A stretch of DNA of 64,000 nt from Massilia sp. NR 4-1 (GTDB lineage Bacteria > Pseudomonadota > Gammaproteobacteria > Burkholderiales > Burkholderiaceae_D). The notes under the pieces were generated by a model. It was given only the letters and a program-made list of their open reading frames with translations, was not told the DNA's origin and searched no databases. The stretch spans positions 6,262,001-6,326,000 of the forward strand of contig NZ_CP012201.1 in NCBI RefSeq assembly GCF_001191005.1, in the 5' to 3' direction. Below are positions 44,838-54,049 of this stretch, piece after piece. The stretch's first letter is position 1. The number at the start of each line of letters is the position of its first letter. A program made the translations under genes and the position numbers.

Positions 44838-47693
44838 ATGATGCAACAACAGACGTCCAACTCCTACCTGTTCGGTGGGAATGCGCCTTACGTAGAGGAA
44901 CTCTACGAAGCGTATCTCGCTAATCCAGGTTCCGTGCCAGATAACTGGCGCGCCTACTTCGACGCCATGCAGCACGTGCCGGCTGTCGATGGCTCCAACA
45001 AACCCGACGTCGCCCACGCCTCCGTGATCGCCTCCTTCGCCGAACGCGCGAAAGCCGGCCCGATCCGCACCGTGGTCGCTTCGGCCGACGCCGAAATGGG
45101 CCGCAAGCGCGTGGCCGCCACCCAGCTGATCGCCGCTTACCGCTACCTGGGTTCGCGCTGGGCCAACCTGGACCCGCTGCAGCGTCAGGAACGTCCATCG
45201 ATCCCGGAACTGGAGCCAAGCTTCTACGGCTTCACCGACGCCGATCTGGACACCGTCTTCAACATCAGCAACACCTACTTCGGTCCTGAAACCGCTTCGC
45301 TGCGCGATCTGACCAACTTCCTGCGCGACACCTATACCCGCTCCATCGGCGCGGAATATATGTACATCTCCGACCCGGCCGAAAAGCGCTGGCTGCAGGA
45401 ACGCCTGGAATCGATCCGCTCGACCCCGAACTTCACCGCCGAGAAGAAAAAGCACATCCTGGAGCGCCTGACCGCCGCTGAGGGCCTGGAACGCTACCTG
45501 CACACCAAATACGTCGGCCAGAAGCGCTTCTCGCTGGAAGGCGGCGAGACCTTCATCGCCTCCATCGACGAGATCATCCAGCGCGCCGGCGAAAAAGGCG
45601 TGCAGGAAATCGTCATCGGCATGGCCCACCGCGGCCGTCTGAACGTGCTGGTCAACACCCTGGGCAAGGCCCCGAAAGACCTGTTCGAAGAATTCGAAGG
45701 CAAGCATGGCGACGACCTGCCGGCCGGCGACGTGAAATACCACCAGGGCTTCTCGTCCGACATCTCCACCGCAGGCGGCCCGGTCCACCTGTCGCTGGCC
45801 TTCAACCCATCGCACCTGGAAATCGTCAACCCTGTGGTTGAAGGTTCGGTGAAAGCCCGCATGGACCGCCGCGGCGACGTGCATGGCGCGCAAGTGCTGC
45901 CGATCCTGGTGCACGGCGACGCCGCTTTCGCAGGCCAGGGCGTTGTGATGGAAACCCTGAATCTGGCGCAGACCCGCGGCTACGGCACGGGCGGCACGGT
46001 GCACATCGTGATCAACAACCAGATCGGTTTCACCACTTCCGACCCGCGCGACGCGCGTTCCACCATCTACTGCTCCGACGTCGTGAAGATGATCGAAGCG
46101 CCGGTGCTGCACGTGAACGCCGACGATCCTGAAGCCGTGGTGCTGGCCTCGCAAATCGCGATGGACTACCGCCAGCAGTTCCAGAAGGATATCGTGGTCG
46201 ATATCATCTGCTACCGCAAACTGGGCCACAACGAGCAGGACACCCCGGCGCTGACCCAGCCGCTGATGTACAAGAAGATCGCCAAGCACCCAGGCACCCG
46301 CAAGCTGTACGCGGACAAGCTGGCGGCCCAGGGCGTGATCGCGGCCGATGGCGGCGACACCATGGTGGCCGCCTACCGCGACGCCATGGACGCCGGCAAG
46401 CACACCGTCGATCCAGTGATCTCCAACTTCAAGAACAAGTACGCCGTCGACTGGCTGCCGTTCCTGAACCGCAAGTGGAGCGACGCCGCCGACACCGCCG
46501 TGCCGCTGACCGAACTGAAACGCCTGGCCGGCCGCATCACCACCGTGCCGGAAGAATTCAAGGTCCACTCGCTGGTGGAAAAAGTGCTGGGCGACCGCGC
46601 TGCCATGGGCCGCGGCGAACTGAATCTGGACTGGGGCATGGGCGAGCACCTGGCTTACGCCTCGCTGGTATCGTCCGGCTACGCCGTGCGTCTGACCGGC
46701 CAGGACGCCGGCCGCGGCACCTTCGTGCACCGCCACGCCGTGCTGCACGACCAGAACCGCGAACGTTGGGACGCCGGCATCTACGTGCCGCTGCAGAACA
46801 TCGCCGAGAACCAGGCACCGTTCACCGTGATCGACTCCGTGCTGTCCGAAGAGGCGGTGCTGGGCTTCGAATACGGCTACTCGACCGCCGAGCCGAACAC
46901 CCTGACCATCTGGGAAGCCCAGTTCGGCGACTTCGTCAACGGCGCCCAGGTGGTGATCGACCAGTTCATCAGCTCCGGCGAAGTGAAGTGGGGCCGCGCC
47001 TCCGGTCTGGTGATGATGCTGCCGCACGGTTACGAAGGCCAGGGTCCGGAGCACTCCTCCGCACGCCCAGAGCGCTTCCTGCAGCTGTGCGCCGACAACA
47101 ATATGCAAGTGGTGCAGCCGACCACCGCGTCGCAGATCTTCCACCTGCTGCGCCGCCAGATGGTGCGCCAGTTCCGCAAGCCGCTGGTCATCATGACCCC
47201 GAAATCGCTGCTGCGTAACAAGGATGCGGGTTCGCCGTTGGCCGAACTGGCCAAAGGCGCCTTCCAGACCGTGATCGGTGAAGTCGATGAGAAGATCGAC
47301 GCCAAGAAGGTCAAGCGCGTGATCGCCTGCTCCGGCAAGGTGTATTACGACCTGGCCAACGCCCGCAAGACCCGCGGCCAGACCGACACCGCCATCGTGC
47401 GTGTCGAGCAGCTGTATCCGTTCCCGCACAAGGCCTTCGCTGCCGAACTGAAAAAGTTCCCGAACCTGGCCGAAGTGGTGTGGGCGCAGGACGAGCCGCA
47501 GAACCAGGGTCCTTGGTTCCAGATCCAGCACAACATCTTCGAGTCGATGGATGCGGGCCAGCGCCTGGCGTATGCCGGCCGTCCTGCTTCCGCGTCGCCG
47601 GCTGTCGGCTACTACGACAAGCACTACGCCCAGCAAAAAGACCTGCTGGAAACGGCGTTCTCGAAGCTGAAGGGCTTCATCCTCACCAAATAA
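44838..47693 (+). CDS. sucA: 2-oxoglutarate dehydrogenase E1 component
   Basis: The protein has 951 residues, full length. The N-terminus carries the E2-binding segment (SYLFGGNAPYVEELYEAYLA). Thiamine-diphosphate and substrate motifs are GMAHRGRLNVLVNTLGK, GDAAFAGQGVVMETLNL and HIVINNQIGFTTSDPRDAR. It decarboxylates 2-oxoglutarate and passes the succinyl group to the lipoyl arm of E2. AAAGGTGAG precedes the ATG. It is the first gene of sucA-sucB-pspC-lpdA. Confidence 0.97.
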   Translation: MMQQQTSNSYLFGGNAPYVEELYEAYLANPGSVPDNWRAYFDAMQHVPAVDGSNKPDVAHASVIASFAERAKAGPIRTVVASADAEMGRKRVAATQLIAAYRYLGSRWANLDPLQRQERPSIPELEPSFYGFTDADLDTVFNISNTYFGPETASLRDLTNFLRDTYTRSIGAEYMYISDPAEKRWLQERLESIRSTPNFTAEKKKHILERLTAAEGLERYLHTKYVGQKRFSLEGGETFIASIDEIIQRAGEKGVQEIVIGMAHRGRLNVLVNTLGKAPKDLFEEFEGKHGDDLPAGDVKYHQGFSSDISTAGGPVHLSLAFNPSHLEIVNPVVEGSVKARMDRRGDVHGAQVLPILVHGDAAFAGQGVVMETLNLAQTRGYGTGGTVHIVINNQIGFTTSDPRDARSTIYCSDVVKMIEAPVLHVNADDPEAVVLASQIAMDYRQQFQKDIVVDIICYRKLGHNEQDTPALTQPLMYKKIAKHPGTRKLYADKLAAQGVIAADGGDTMVAAYRDAMDAGKHTVDPVISNFKNKYAVDWLPFLNRKWSDAADTAVPLTELKRLAGRITTVPEEFKVHSLVEKVLGDRAAMGRGELNLDWGMGEHLAYASLVSSGYAVRLTGQDAGRGTFVHRHAVLHDQNRERWDAGIYVPLQNIAENQAPFTVIDSVLSEEAVLGFEYGYSTAEPNTLTIWEAQFGDFVNGAQVVIDQFISSGEVKWGRASGLVMMLPHGYEGQGPEHSSARPERFLQLCADNNMQVVQPTTASQIFHLLRRQMVRQFRKPLVIMTPKSLLRNKDAGSPLAELAKGAFQTVIGEVDEKIDAKKVKRVIACSGKVYYDLANARKTRGQTDTAIVRVEQLYPFPHKAFAAELKKFPNLAEVVWAQDEPQNQGPWFQIQHNIFESMDAGQRLAYAGRPASASPAVGYYDKHYAQQKDLLETAFSKLKGFILTK

Positions 47694-47757
47694 TAGGCAA
47701 GGCGCGCCGCGTCCATAAGACGCGGCGCCAGAAAAATACCAAGTTACGGAGTTATAC

Positions 47758-49020
47758 ATGGCACAAATCGAAGTTAAAGTTCCTCAACTGTCGGAATCCG
47801 TCGCAGAAGCGACCCTGCTGTCCTGGCACAAAAAAGTCGGCGAAGCAGTTGCACGCGACGAAAACATGATCGACATCGAGACCGACAAGGTCGTTCTGGA
47901 ACTGCCGGCCCCTAGCGCTGGCGTGGTTGTTCAGATCATCAAGAACGACGGCGCTACCGTGGTCGCTGGCGAAGTGATCGCCATCATCGATACCGAAGCA
48001 ACCGCCGGCGCGACCGCACCTGTTGCTGCCGCCGCTGCTCCTGCCGCCGCCGCACCTGCTGCCGCTGCCGCACCAGCCGCCGCCACCGGCGGCGCCAAAG
48101 GCGACGTGGCCATGCCGGCCGCCGCCAAGATACTGTCCGAAGCCGGCCTGTCCGCTTCCGACGTTGCCGGTTCCGGCAAAGACGGCCGCGTGACCAAGGG
48201 CGACGCCCTGGCTGCCGCCGCCGCACCGAAACCAGCGGCACCGGCACCGCTGGCACCAGCCGCTGCCAAGCCGGCACTGCAGAAAATCGCCGCGCCAGTG
48301 GGCGCCCTGAACCTGGGCGACCGTCCGGAAGAGCGCGTGCCGATGAGCCGTCTGCGCGCCCGTATCGCCGAGCGCCTGGTGGAGTCGCAATCGACCAACG
48401 CCATCCTGACCACCTTCAACGAAGTGAATATGCAGCCAGTGATGGACCTGCGCACCAAGTACAAGGACAAGTTCGAGAAAGAACACGGCGTGAAGCTGGG
48501 CTTCATGTCCTTCTTCGTCAAAGCCGCCGTGGCCGCGCTGAAGAAATACCCGATCATCAACGCCTCCGTTGACGGCAACGACATCGTCTACCACGGCTAC
48601 TTCGACATCGGTATCGCCGTCGGTTCGCCACGCGGCCTGGTGGTGCCGATCCTGCGCAATGCCGACCAGATGAGCATCGCCGACATCGAGAAGAAGATCG
48701 GCGAATTCGGCGCCAAAGCCAAGGACGGCAAGCTGACCCTGGAAGACCTGACCGGCGGCACCTTCTCCATCTCGAACGGCGGCACCTTCGGCTCCATGCT
48801 GTCGACCCCGATCATCAACCCGCCACAATCGGCCATCCTGGGCGTGCACGCGACCAAGGACCGCGCTGTTGTCGAAAACGGCCAGATCGTCATCCGCCCA
48901 ATGAACTACCTGGCGATGTCGTACGACCACCGTATCATCGACGGCCGCGAAGCCGTGCTGGGCCTGGTGGCCATGAAAGAGGCGCTGGAAGATCCAGCCC
49001 GCCTGCTGCTGGACCTGTAA
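47758..49020 (+). CDS. sucB: Dihydrolipoyl succinyltransferase (E2 of 2-oxoglutarate dehydrogenase)
   Basis: The protein has 420 residues. The lipoyl domain has its lysine in [13 protein letters not shown] (near residue 43). An Ala/Pro-rich linker follows at residues 80-110, then the subunit-binding domain ([20 protein letters not shown]) and the catalytic domain, with the active site histidine in [13 protein letters not shown] near the C-terminus. It forms the core of the complex and makes succinyl-CoA. It follows sucA by 64 bases. Confidence 0.96.
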   Translation: MAQIEVKVPQLSESVAEATLLSWHKKVGEAVARDENMIDIETDKVVLELPAPSAGVVVQIIKNDGATVVAGEVIAIIDTEATAGATAPVAAAAAPAAAAPAAAAAPAAATGGAKGDVAMPAAAKILSEAGLSASDVAGSGKDGRVTKGDALAAAAAPKPAAPAPLAPAAAKPALQKIAAPVGALNLGDRPEERVPMSRLRARIAERLVESQSTNAILTTFNEVNMQPVMDLRTKYKDKFEKEHGVKLGFMSFFVKAAVAALKKYPIINASVDGNDIVYHGYFDIGIAVGSPRGLVVPILRNADQMSIADIEKKIGEFGAKAKDGKLTLEDLTGGTFSISNGGTFGSMLSTPIINPPQSAILGVHATKDRAVVENGQIVIRPMNYLAMSYDHRIIDGREAVLGLVAMKEALEDPARLLLDL

Positions 49021-49090
49021 TCGCGCGGTAAATCACCCCTGAGCTGCGGCGTTTCGGCGCCGCGGCTCCCTTATTTGGAAGAGAGGTTTC

Positions 49091-49426
49091 ATGAGCGTCT
49101 CGGAAGAAATCAAGCGCCTGCACGAGCTGCATCAGGCTGGTGCGCTGAGCGACGACGAGTTTGCCCGCGCCAAGGAGCGCCTGTTGAACGGCGCGCCGCC
49201 GTCCAGCGCCGGTTCCGACCTGGCCACGGAATTCAGCAATTTCCGCCGTTCGCGCGCGGACCGCTGGCTCGGTGGCGTGTGCGGCGGCTTGGGCCGCGCC
49301 TCCGGCGTCGAGTCCTGGATCTGGCGTCTGATCTTCTCGCTATTTACCATCTCTTTTGGATTTGGCCTGGTGATTTACATCCTGTTGTGGATATTCGTCC
49401 CGGACGAAGAACTGATTGGAAAATAA
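49091..49426 (+). CDS. PspC-domain membrane protein with N-terminal SHOCT-like region
   Basis: The protein has 111 residues. The N-terminal 30 residues, EEIKRLHELHQAGALSDDEF then AKERLL, match the short SHOCT motif. From residue 53 a PspC domain follows: RWLGGVCGGLGRASGVESWI and a transmembrane stretch (LIFSLFTISFGFGLVIYILL). Such proteins are linked with envelope stress and membrane protection. The gene lies between sucB and lpdA, 70 bases after the first and three before the second, so it must share their transcript. It is not part of the dehydrogenase complex in known systems. Confidence 0.88.
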   Translation: MSVSEEIKRLHELHQAGALSDDEFARAKERLLNGAPPSSAGSDLATEFSNFRRSRADRWLGGVCGGLGRASGVESWIWRLIFSLFTISFGFGLVIYILLWIFVPDEELIGK

Positions 49427-49429
49427 GAT

Positions 49430-50863
49430 ATGAGCAATAAACAATTCGACGTAGTGGTGATCGGCGCCGGTCCTGGCGGCTATATCGCGGCCATCCGCGC
49501 AGCGCAGCTGGGCTTCTCGGTCGCCTGTATCGACGAGTGGAGCAATGCCAAGGGCGGTCCCGCGCCAGGCGGCACCTGCACCAACGTGGGCTGCATCCCA
49601 TCCAAAGCCCTGCTGCAATCGTCGGAACACTACGAACACGCGGGCCACGCCTTTGCCGAACACGGCATCGACGTTGCGGGCCTGTCGCTGAACCTGGGCC
49701 AGATGATCAAGCGCAAGGACACCGTTGTGAAGCAGAACAACGACGGCATCCTGTTCCTGTTCAAGAAAAACAAAGTGACCTTCTTCCACGGCCGCGGCGC
49801 GTTCGCCGGCGCCGCTGGCGCTGAAGGCTACCCGATCGCCATCTCCGGCCCGAGCAACGAAACCATCAACGCCAAGCAAGTCATCGTGGCCACCGGTTCC
49901 AATGCGCGCGCGCTGCCAGGCACCCCGTTCGACGAGAAACTGATCCTGTCGAACACCGGCGCGCTGGCCATCGAATCCGTACCGGCCAGCCTGGGCGTGA
50001 TCGGCGCCGGCGTGATCGGCCTGGAAATGGGTTCCGTATGGCGCCGTCTGGGCTCCAAGGTGACCGTGCTGGAAGGTCTGCCGACCTTCCTCGGCGCCGT
50101 GGACGAGCAGATCGCCAAGGAAGCCAACAAGCTGTTCACCAAACAAGGCCTGTCCATCAACCTGGGCTGCAAAATCGGCGCCATCACCACCGGCGAGAAT
50201 AACGTCAAAGTGGAATACACCGACGCCAAGGGCGAAGCGCAGAGCGTGGTGTTCGACAAGCTGATCGTCTCGATCGGCCGTACCCCGAACACCAACGGCC
50301 TGGGCGCCGACAAGGCCGGCCTGGCGCTGGACGAACGCGGCTTCGTGACCGTGGACGACGACTGCAAAACCAATCTGCCTGGCGTCTGGGCGATCGGCGA
50401 CGTGGTGCGCGGCCCGATGCTGGCGCACAAGGCGGAAGAAGAGGGCGTTGCCGTTGCCGAGCGCATGGCCGGCCAGCACGGCCACACCAACTTCAACACG
50501 ATTCCTTGGGTGATCTACACCTCGCCGGAAATCGCCTGGGTTGGCCGCACCGAGCAGCAGCTCAAAGCCGACGGCGTCGCATACAAGGCTGGCACCTTCC
50601 CCTTCCTGGCGAACGGCCGCGCGCGCGCGCTGGGCGACACCTCGGGCATGGTGAAATTCCTGGCCGACGCCACCACCGACGAAATCCTGGGCGTGCACAT
50701 CATCGGCCCAATGGCTTCCGAGCTGATTTCCGAAGCCGTGGTCGCCATGGAATTCAAGGCATCGGCCGAAGACATCGCCCGCATCTGCCACGCCCACCCA
50801 TCGCTGTCCGAAGCAACCAAGGAAGCCGCGCTGGCTGTCGATAAGCGCACCTTGAACTTCTAA
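49430..50863 (+). CDS. lpdA: Dihydrolipoyl dehydrogenase (E3)
   Basis: The protein has 477 residues. FAD binds at VIGAGPGGYIAAIRAAQLG; the redox-active disulfide is in GGTCTNVGCIPSKALLQSS; the NAD motif is GVIGAGVIGLEMGSVW; and the C-terminal catalytic pair is CHAHPSLSEATKEA. It reoxidises the lipoyl group of SucB with NAD. The start follows the PspC gene stop by three bases; GGAAAA just upstream lies in the end of that gene. Confidence 0.96.
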   Translation: MSNKQFDVVVIGAGPGGYIAAIRAAQLGFSVACIDEWSNAKGGPAPGGTCTNVGCIPSKALLQSSEHYEHAGHAFAEHGIDVAGLSLNLGQMIKRKDTVVKQNNDGILFLFKKNKVTFFHGRGAFAGAAGAEGYPIAISGPSNETINAKQVIVATGSNARALPGTPFDEKLILSNTGALAIESVPASLGVIGAGVIGLEMGSVWRRLGSKVTVLEGLPTFLGAVDEQIAKEANKLFTKQGLSINLGCKIGAITTGENNVKVEYTDAKGEAQSVVFDKLIVSIGRTPNTNGLGADKAGLALDERGFVTVDDDCKTNLPGVWAIGDVVRGPMLAHKAEEEGVAVAERMAGQHGHTNFNTIPWVIYTSPEIAWVGRTEQQLKADGVAYKAGTFPFLANGRARALGDTSGMVKFLADATTDEILGVHIIGPMASELISEAVVAMEFKASAEDIARICHAHPSLSEATKEAALAVDKRTLNF

Positions 50864-50876
50864 GACCGCCTTATCG

Positions 50877-50911
50877 GCCGGAACGGGTTCACAAGACCTG
50901 TTCCGGCTTTT
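50877..50911 (+). terminator. Intrinsic terminator of the sucA operon
   Basis: GCCGGAAC (50877-50884) pairs with GTTCCGGC (50900-50907), extended by weaker inner pairs, followed by TTTTG. It lies between lpdA and zapE. Confidence 0.7.
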
Positions 50912-50933
50912 GTTGTTTTTGAAGCGAATCCGT

Positions 50934-52031
50934 ATGAATGTCCTGGAGTTCTACCAGCACGCGCTGGAGCAGCGCGACTTCAAGGCCGACGAGGCGCAGC
51001 GCCGCGCCGTCGACCGCCTGCAGCAGTGCTATGACGAGTGGGTGGGCTACAAGGCCCAGCGCTCGAACAGCTTCAAGCGCCTGATCAACCGTCCCGACGT
51101 GCCGCGCGGCGTGTATATGTGGGGCGGGGTGGGGCGCGGCAAGTCCTTCCTGATGGATTCCTTCTACTCGGTGGTGCCGCTGGTGCGCAAGACGCGCCTG
51201 CACTTCCATGAGTTCATGCGCGCCGTGCACATGCAGCTCGATGAGCTGATCGGCGTGGAAGATCCGCTCAACGAAGTGGCGCGCCGCATCGCCAAGAAAT
51301 ACCGCCTGATCTGTTTCGACGAGTTCCACGTCTCCGACGTGGCCGACGCCATGATCCTGTACAACCTGATGAAGGCGCTGTACGACAATGGCGTGTCCTT
51401 CATCATGACCTCGAACTACCAGCCGGACACCCTGTATCCGGACGGCCTGCACCGCGACCGCATCCTGCCCACCATCGCCCTGCTCAAGGAGAAGATGGAT
51501 GTGCTGAATGTGGATGCCGGCATCGACTACCGCGGCCGCGCGCTGGAACAGGTGCATGCCTATTACACCCCGCTCGGCGCCCAGACCGACGAGTCGCTGC
51601 GCGACGCGTACAGCCGCATCGCCGAGACGGCCGACGAAGATCCGCATATCCACGTGGAAGGCCGCGAGCTGCGCGCGCTGCGCCGTGCCGGCACCATCAT
51701 CTGGTTCGATTTCGCCACCCTGTGCGGCGGGCCGCGCTCGCAGAACGATTACCTGGAGATCGCTAGCCGCTTCCATACCGTGATATTGTCCGGGGTGCCG
51801 ATGATGTCGGCGGCCATGTCTTCGGAAGCGCGCCGCTTTACCTGGCTGATCGACGTGTTCTACGACCAGAAGGTGAAGCTGATCATGTCGGCCGAGGTCG
51901 AGCCGGAGGAGCTGTACACCGCCGGCGTGCTGTCCAACGAATTCCATCGCACCGTGTCGCGCATCGTCGAGATGCAGTCGCGCGAATACATGGACAAGGA
52001 ACAGCGCGGCGCCGCCGACGCGCTGGCCTGA
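50934..52031 (+). CDS. zapE: AFG1-type AAA ATPase, cell division protein ZapE
   Basis: The protein has 365 residues. The Walker A motif is GVYMWGGVGRGKSFLMDSFY, Walker B is RLICFDEFHVSDVADAM, and sensor residues follow in SFIMTSNYQP. This is the ZapE/AFG1 family, reported to act at the division ring and, in mitochondria, in turnover of respiratory proteins. Its position after the 2-oxoglutarate dehydrogenase operon is common in Burkholderiales. ATG 50934 begins the conserved N-terminus. Confidence 0.92.
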   Translation: MNVLEFYQHALEQRDFKADEAQRRAVDRLQQCYDEWVGYKAQRSNSFKRLINRPDVPRGVYMWGGVGRGKSFLMDSFYSVVPLVRKTRLHFHEFMRAVHMQLDELIGVEDPLNEVARRIAKKYRLICFDEFHVSDVADAMILYNLMKALYDNGVSFIMTSNYQPDTLYPDGLHRDRILPTIALLKEKMDVLNVDAGIDYRGRALEQVHAYYTPLGAQTDESLRDAYSRIAETADEDPHIHVEGRELRALRRAGTIIWFDFATLCGGPRSQNDYLEIASRFHTVILSGVPMMSAAMSSEARRFTWLIDVFYDQKVKLIMSAEVEPEELYTAGVLSNEFHRTVSRIVEMQSREYMDKEQRGAADALA

Positions 52032-52060
52032 AGTCCGAACCCAAGCGCAGGACAGAAACC

Positions 52061-52762
52061 ATGCAAGTGAAAACACTGATACTCGCCGCCGTGCTGGCGG
52101 CGTCCGCCGCCCAGGCGCAGCAGATCGGCCAGGAGCCGCAAGGCGCGCCGTCCGTGCCGTCGACCCATTCGGTGGAGCAGGCCGACGCCAAGCTGGCCCA
52201 GGTCGCGCGCGAGCGCGCCGCGCTGGAGGCCGAATTCGCCGCCGGCGAAAAGGCGTGCTATGAGCGCTTCTTCGTCAATAACTGCCTGGACAAGGCCAAG
52301 GAAAAGCGCCGCGTCGGCCTGGCCGCGCAGCGCGCCATCGAGGTCGAGGCCCAGCACTTCAAGCGCCAGCATGCGGTCGATGTGCGCGACCGCGATCTCG
52401 AAGAGCGTGCCAAGAAGGATGCGGCGGAAGAGGTGGCGCGCGCCGCCAAGCCGCCGGTCAAGCGTACGGCGCCGGAAGACAAGCCGCTGCCGCGTCCGGC
52501 TGCCGTCTCGCTGGAACAGCGCCAGGCCGCGCACGACGCCAGGATCCAGCAGCTGGAAGCGCAGGATGCCGCCAAGGCCGGCGCGCGCGCTGCGAATGTG
52601 AAGAAGTACGAGCAGAAAAAGGCCGACTCGGCGAAGCGCCAGGCCGATATCGCCGCCAAGCGTGCCGAGAAGGCCGAAAGGCTGCGCAAGCGCCAGGAAG
52701 CCGAGGCCGCGAAAGCGGCCAAGGCCCAGTCCGGCGCTGCCGCGTCCCAACCCAGGCAGTAA
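52061..52762 (+). CDS. Exported coiled-coil protein of unknown function
   Basis: I recognise no named family. The 233-residue protein has a Sec signal peptide (MQVKTLILAAVLAASAAQAQ), then a conserved-looking core with two cysteines, KACYERFFVNNCLDKAKEKR (about residues 64-83), and a long, highly charged Ala/Lys/Glu/Arg-rich helical tail to the end. The two cysteines may form a disulfide. It follows zapE by 29 bases and probably shares its transcript. The composition suggests a periplasmic rod or scaffold. Confidence 0.65.
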   Translation: MQVKTLILAAVLAASAAQAQQIGQEPQGAPSVPSTHSVEQADAKLAQVARERAALEAEFAAGEKACYERFFVNNCLDKAKEKRRVGLAAQRAIEVEAQHFKRQHAVDVRDRDLEERAKKDAAEEVARAAKPPVKRTAPEDKPLPRPAAVSLEQRQAAHDARIQQLEAQDAAKAGARAANVKKYEQKKADSAKRQADIAAKRAEKAERLRKRQEAEAAKAAKAQSGAAASQPRQ

Positions 52763-52906
52763 GCTTTAAGCCGCTTCGCCGCCGAGGCGGCGCCGGGCTT
52801 CCCCCTGGGCCGCTCGCATGCGCCGCCGCCTTGCCAGGCCACGGCGCTGCGGCGGGCGTGGCGCCGGCGCACTCCGGCGGCGCGCGCAAGCGGCTGGCGC
52901 GGCAGC
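52763..52906. other. Convergent intergenic region, no gene seen
   Basis: The region between the exported coiled-coil gene and the PP2C gene is very GC-rich. CGCCGCC-GA-GGCGGCG at 52777-52792 forms a hairpin, but no T-run follows. I see no convincing terminator or small gene. Confidence 0.5.
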
Positions 52907-53710
52907 TCAGACCGCCTTACGCAGCTGTTCCACCGTATAGCCGGGCGCCTCTTTCGCCTGCGCCGCCAGTTTCAGGATCGCCATCGAGCAATTGTCGGCC
53001 GCGCCCTTGGCCCGTTCGCGCGCCTTATTGATCAGCATCTCGCTGGCCTCGCGCGGCGTCTTGCGCACCAGCACCGTCGCCAGTTCCACATCCGTAAAGT
53101 ATTGCCACAGTCCATCCGAGCATAGCAGGAAGGCATCGCCCGCCTGCAGGCATTCCTGCACGCCGACGGTGACATAGGGCGGCTTCAGCCGGTTGCCGAG
53201 CAGATTGGCCAGCAGCCGGGCGCTGCGGTGGCGCCGTGCCGCCTCCAGCGGCAGCTTGTCGGCCTGCACCAGATGCTCGATATAGGCGGCGTCATTGCTG
53301 CGCCCGATGCATTGGCCGTTGGAAAATCGGTAGAGGCGGGAATCGCCCACATGCGCCCACACCGCCTGGCGTTGCGGCGTCAGCAGCAGCAGCTGCATGG
53401 TTGACTGCGGCTCGGATTCGGCGCCCAGTGGATTGATCAGCAGAATTTCGTGGGTTTCTTGCGCAATATTGCGCAACAGTTCAGACAGGCGCGGCAGGCT
53501 GGCCGTGTCGCCGGCGCGGTAATCGTCGAACAGGTGCTTGCTGGTATGCAGGACTTGCTCGGCGCCGAGCGCGCTGTCGCCGCCGTCGGCCAGTACCGCC
53601 AGCACATAGCCGGGCGCCTTGCTGGATGTGAAGAGGGCGGTGCGGTCATGTTGTTGCGGCCGGTTGCCGATGTGCTGGGCGGTGCCGGCCTCGATCTTGT
53701 ATGCGCTCAT
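52907..53710 (-). CDS. PP2C-type serine/threonine protein phosphatase
   Basis: The protein has 267 residues. PP2C motifs are VLAVLADGGDSALGAEQ (usually DGMGG), WAHVGDSRLYRFSNGQ, AFLLCSDGLWQYFTD and the terminal AADNCSMAILKL, so the metal-binding aspartates are present. No kinase or FHA gene is nearby, so the substrate is unknown. It is cytoplasmic and diverges from the YdcH gene. Confidence 0.88.
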   Translation of the reverse strand: MSAYKIEAGTAQHIGNRPQQHDRTALFTSSKAPGYVLAVLADGGDSALGAEQVLHTSKHLFDDYRAGDTASLPRLSELLRNIAQETHEILLINPLGAESEPQSTMQLLLLTPQRQAVWAHVGDSRLYRFSNGQCIGRSNDAAYIEHLVQADKLPLEAARRHRSARLLANLLGNRLKPPYVTVGVQECLQAGDAFLLCSDGLWQYFTDVELATVLVRKTPREASEMLINKARERAKGAADNCSMAILKLAAQAKEAPGYTVEQLRKAV

Positions 53711-53848
53711 AGCTGCCCGGAATCCTTGCCTGCTTCATTATGGGGTCCACCTGAGTTACACTATGCACCGGTAAGCAGTTTTGTTGCAAGCTAAGGTTGT
53801 TCTCCAAACGAAACTGTTGGTTAGACGAATGTTTCTAGAAGTTCAACC

Positions 53849-54049
53849 ATGACGAACGAAGAAGAGATCCGGCGCCGGATCGTCGAACTGGATGTCGAGC
53901 ACCGCGACCTGGATGCCGTCATCGAGATGCTGACCCTGGATGGCCACCATGACCAGTTGCAATTGCGCCGGCTTAAAAAACGCAAGCTGCAGCTGAAAGA
54001 CTATATCACCCTGCTGAAAATGCAATTGGTGCCCGACGTACCGGCTTGA
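53849..54049 (+). CDS. YdcH family small protein (DUF465)
   Basis: The protein has 66 residues and the two-helix hairpin layout of the family. The N-terminal helix is EEEIRRRIVELDVEHRDLD, and the second, QLRRLKKRKLQLKDYITLL, carries the conserved LKKRKLQLKD core. Its function is not established. Its stop overlaps the TTG proposed as the start of the helicase gene (TTGA), which suggests coupling. Confidence 0.85.
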   Translation: MTNEEEIRRRIVELDVEHRDLDAVIEMLTLDGHHDQLQLRRLKKRKLQLKDYITLLKMQLVPDVPA

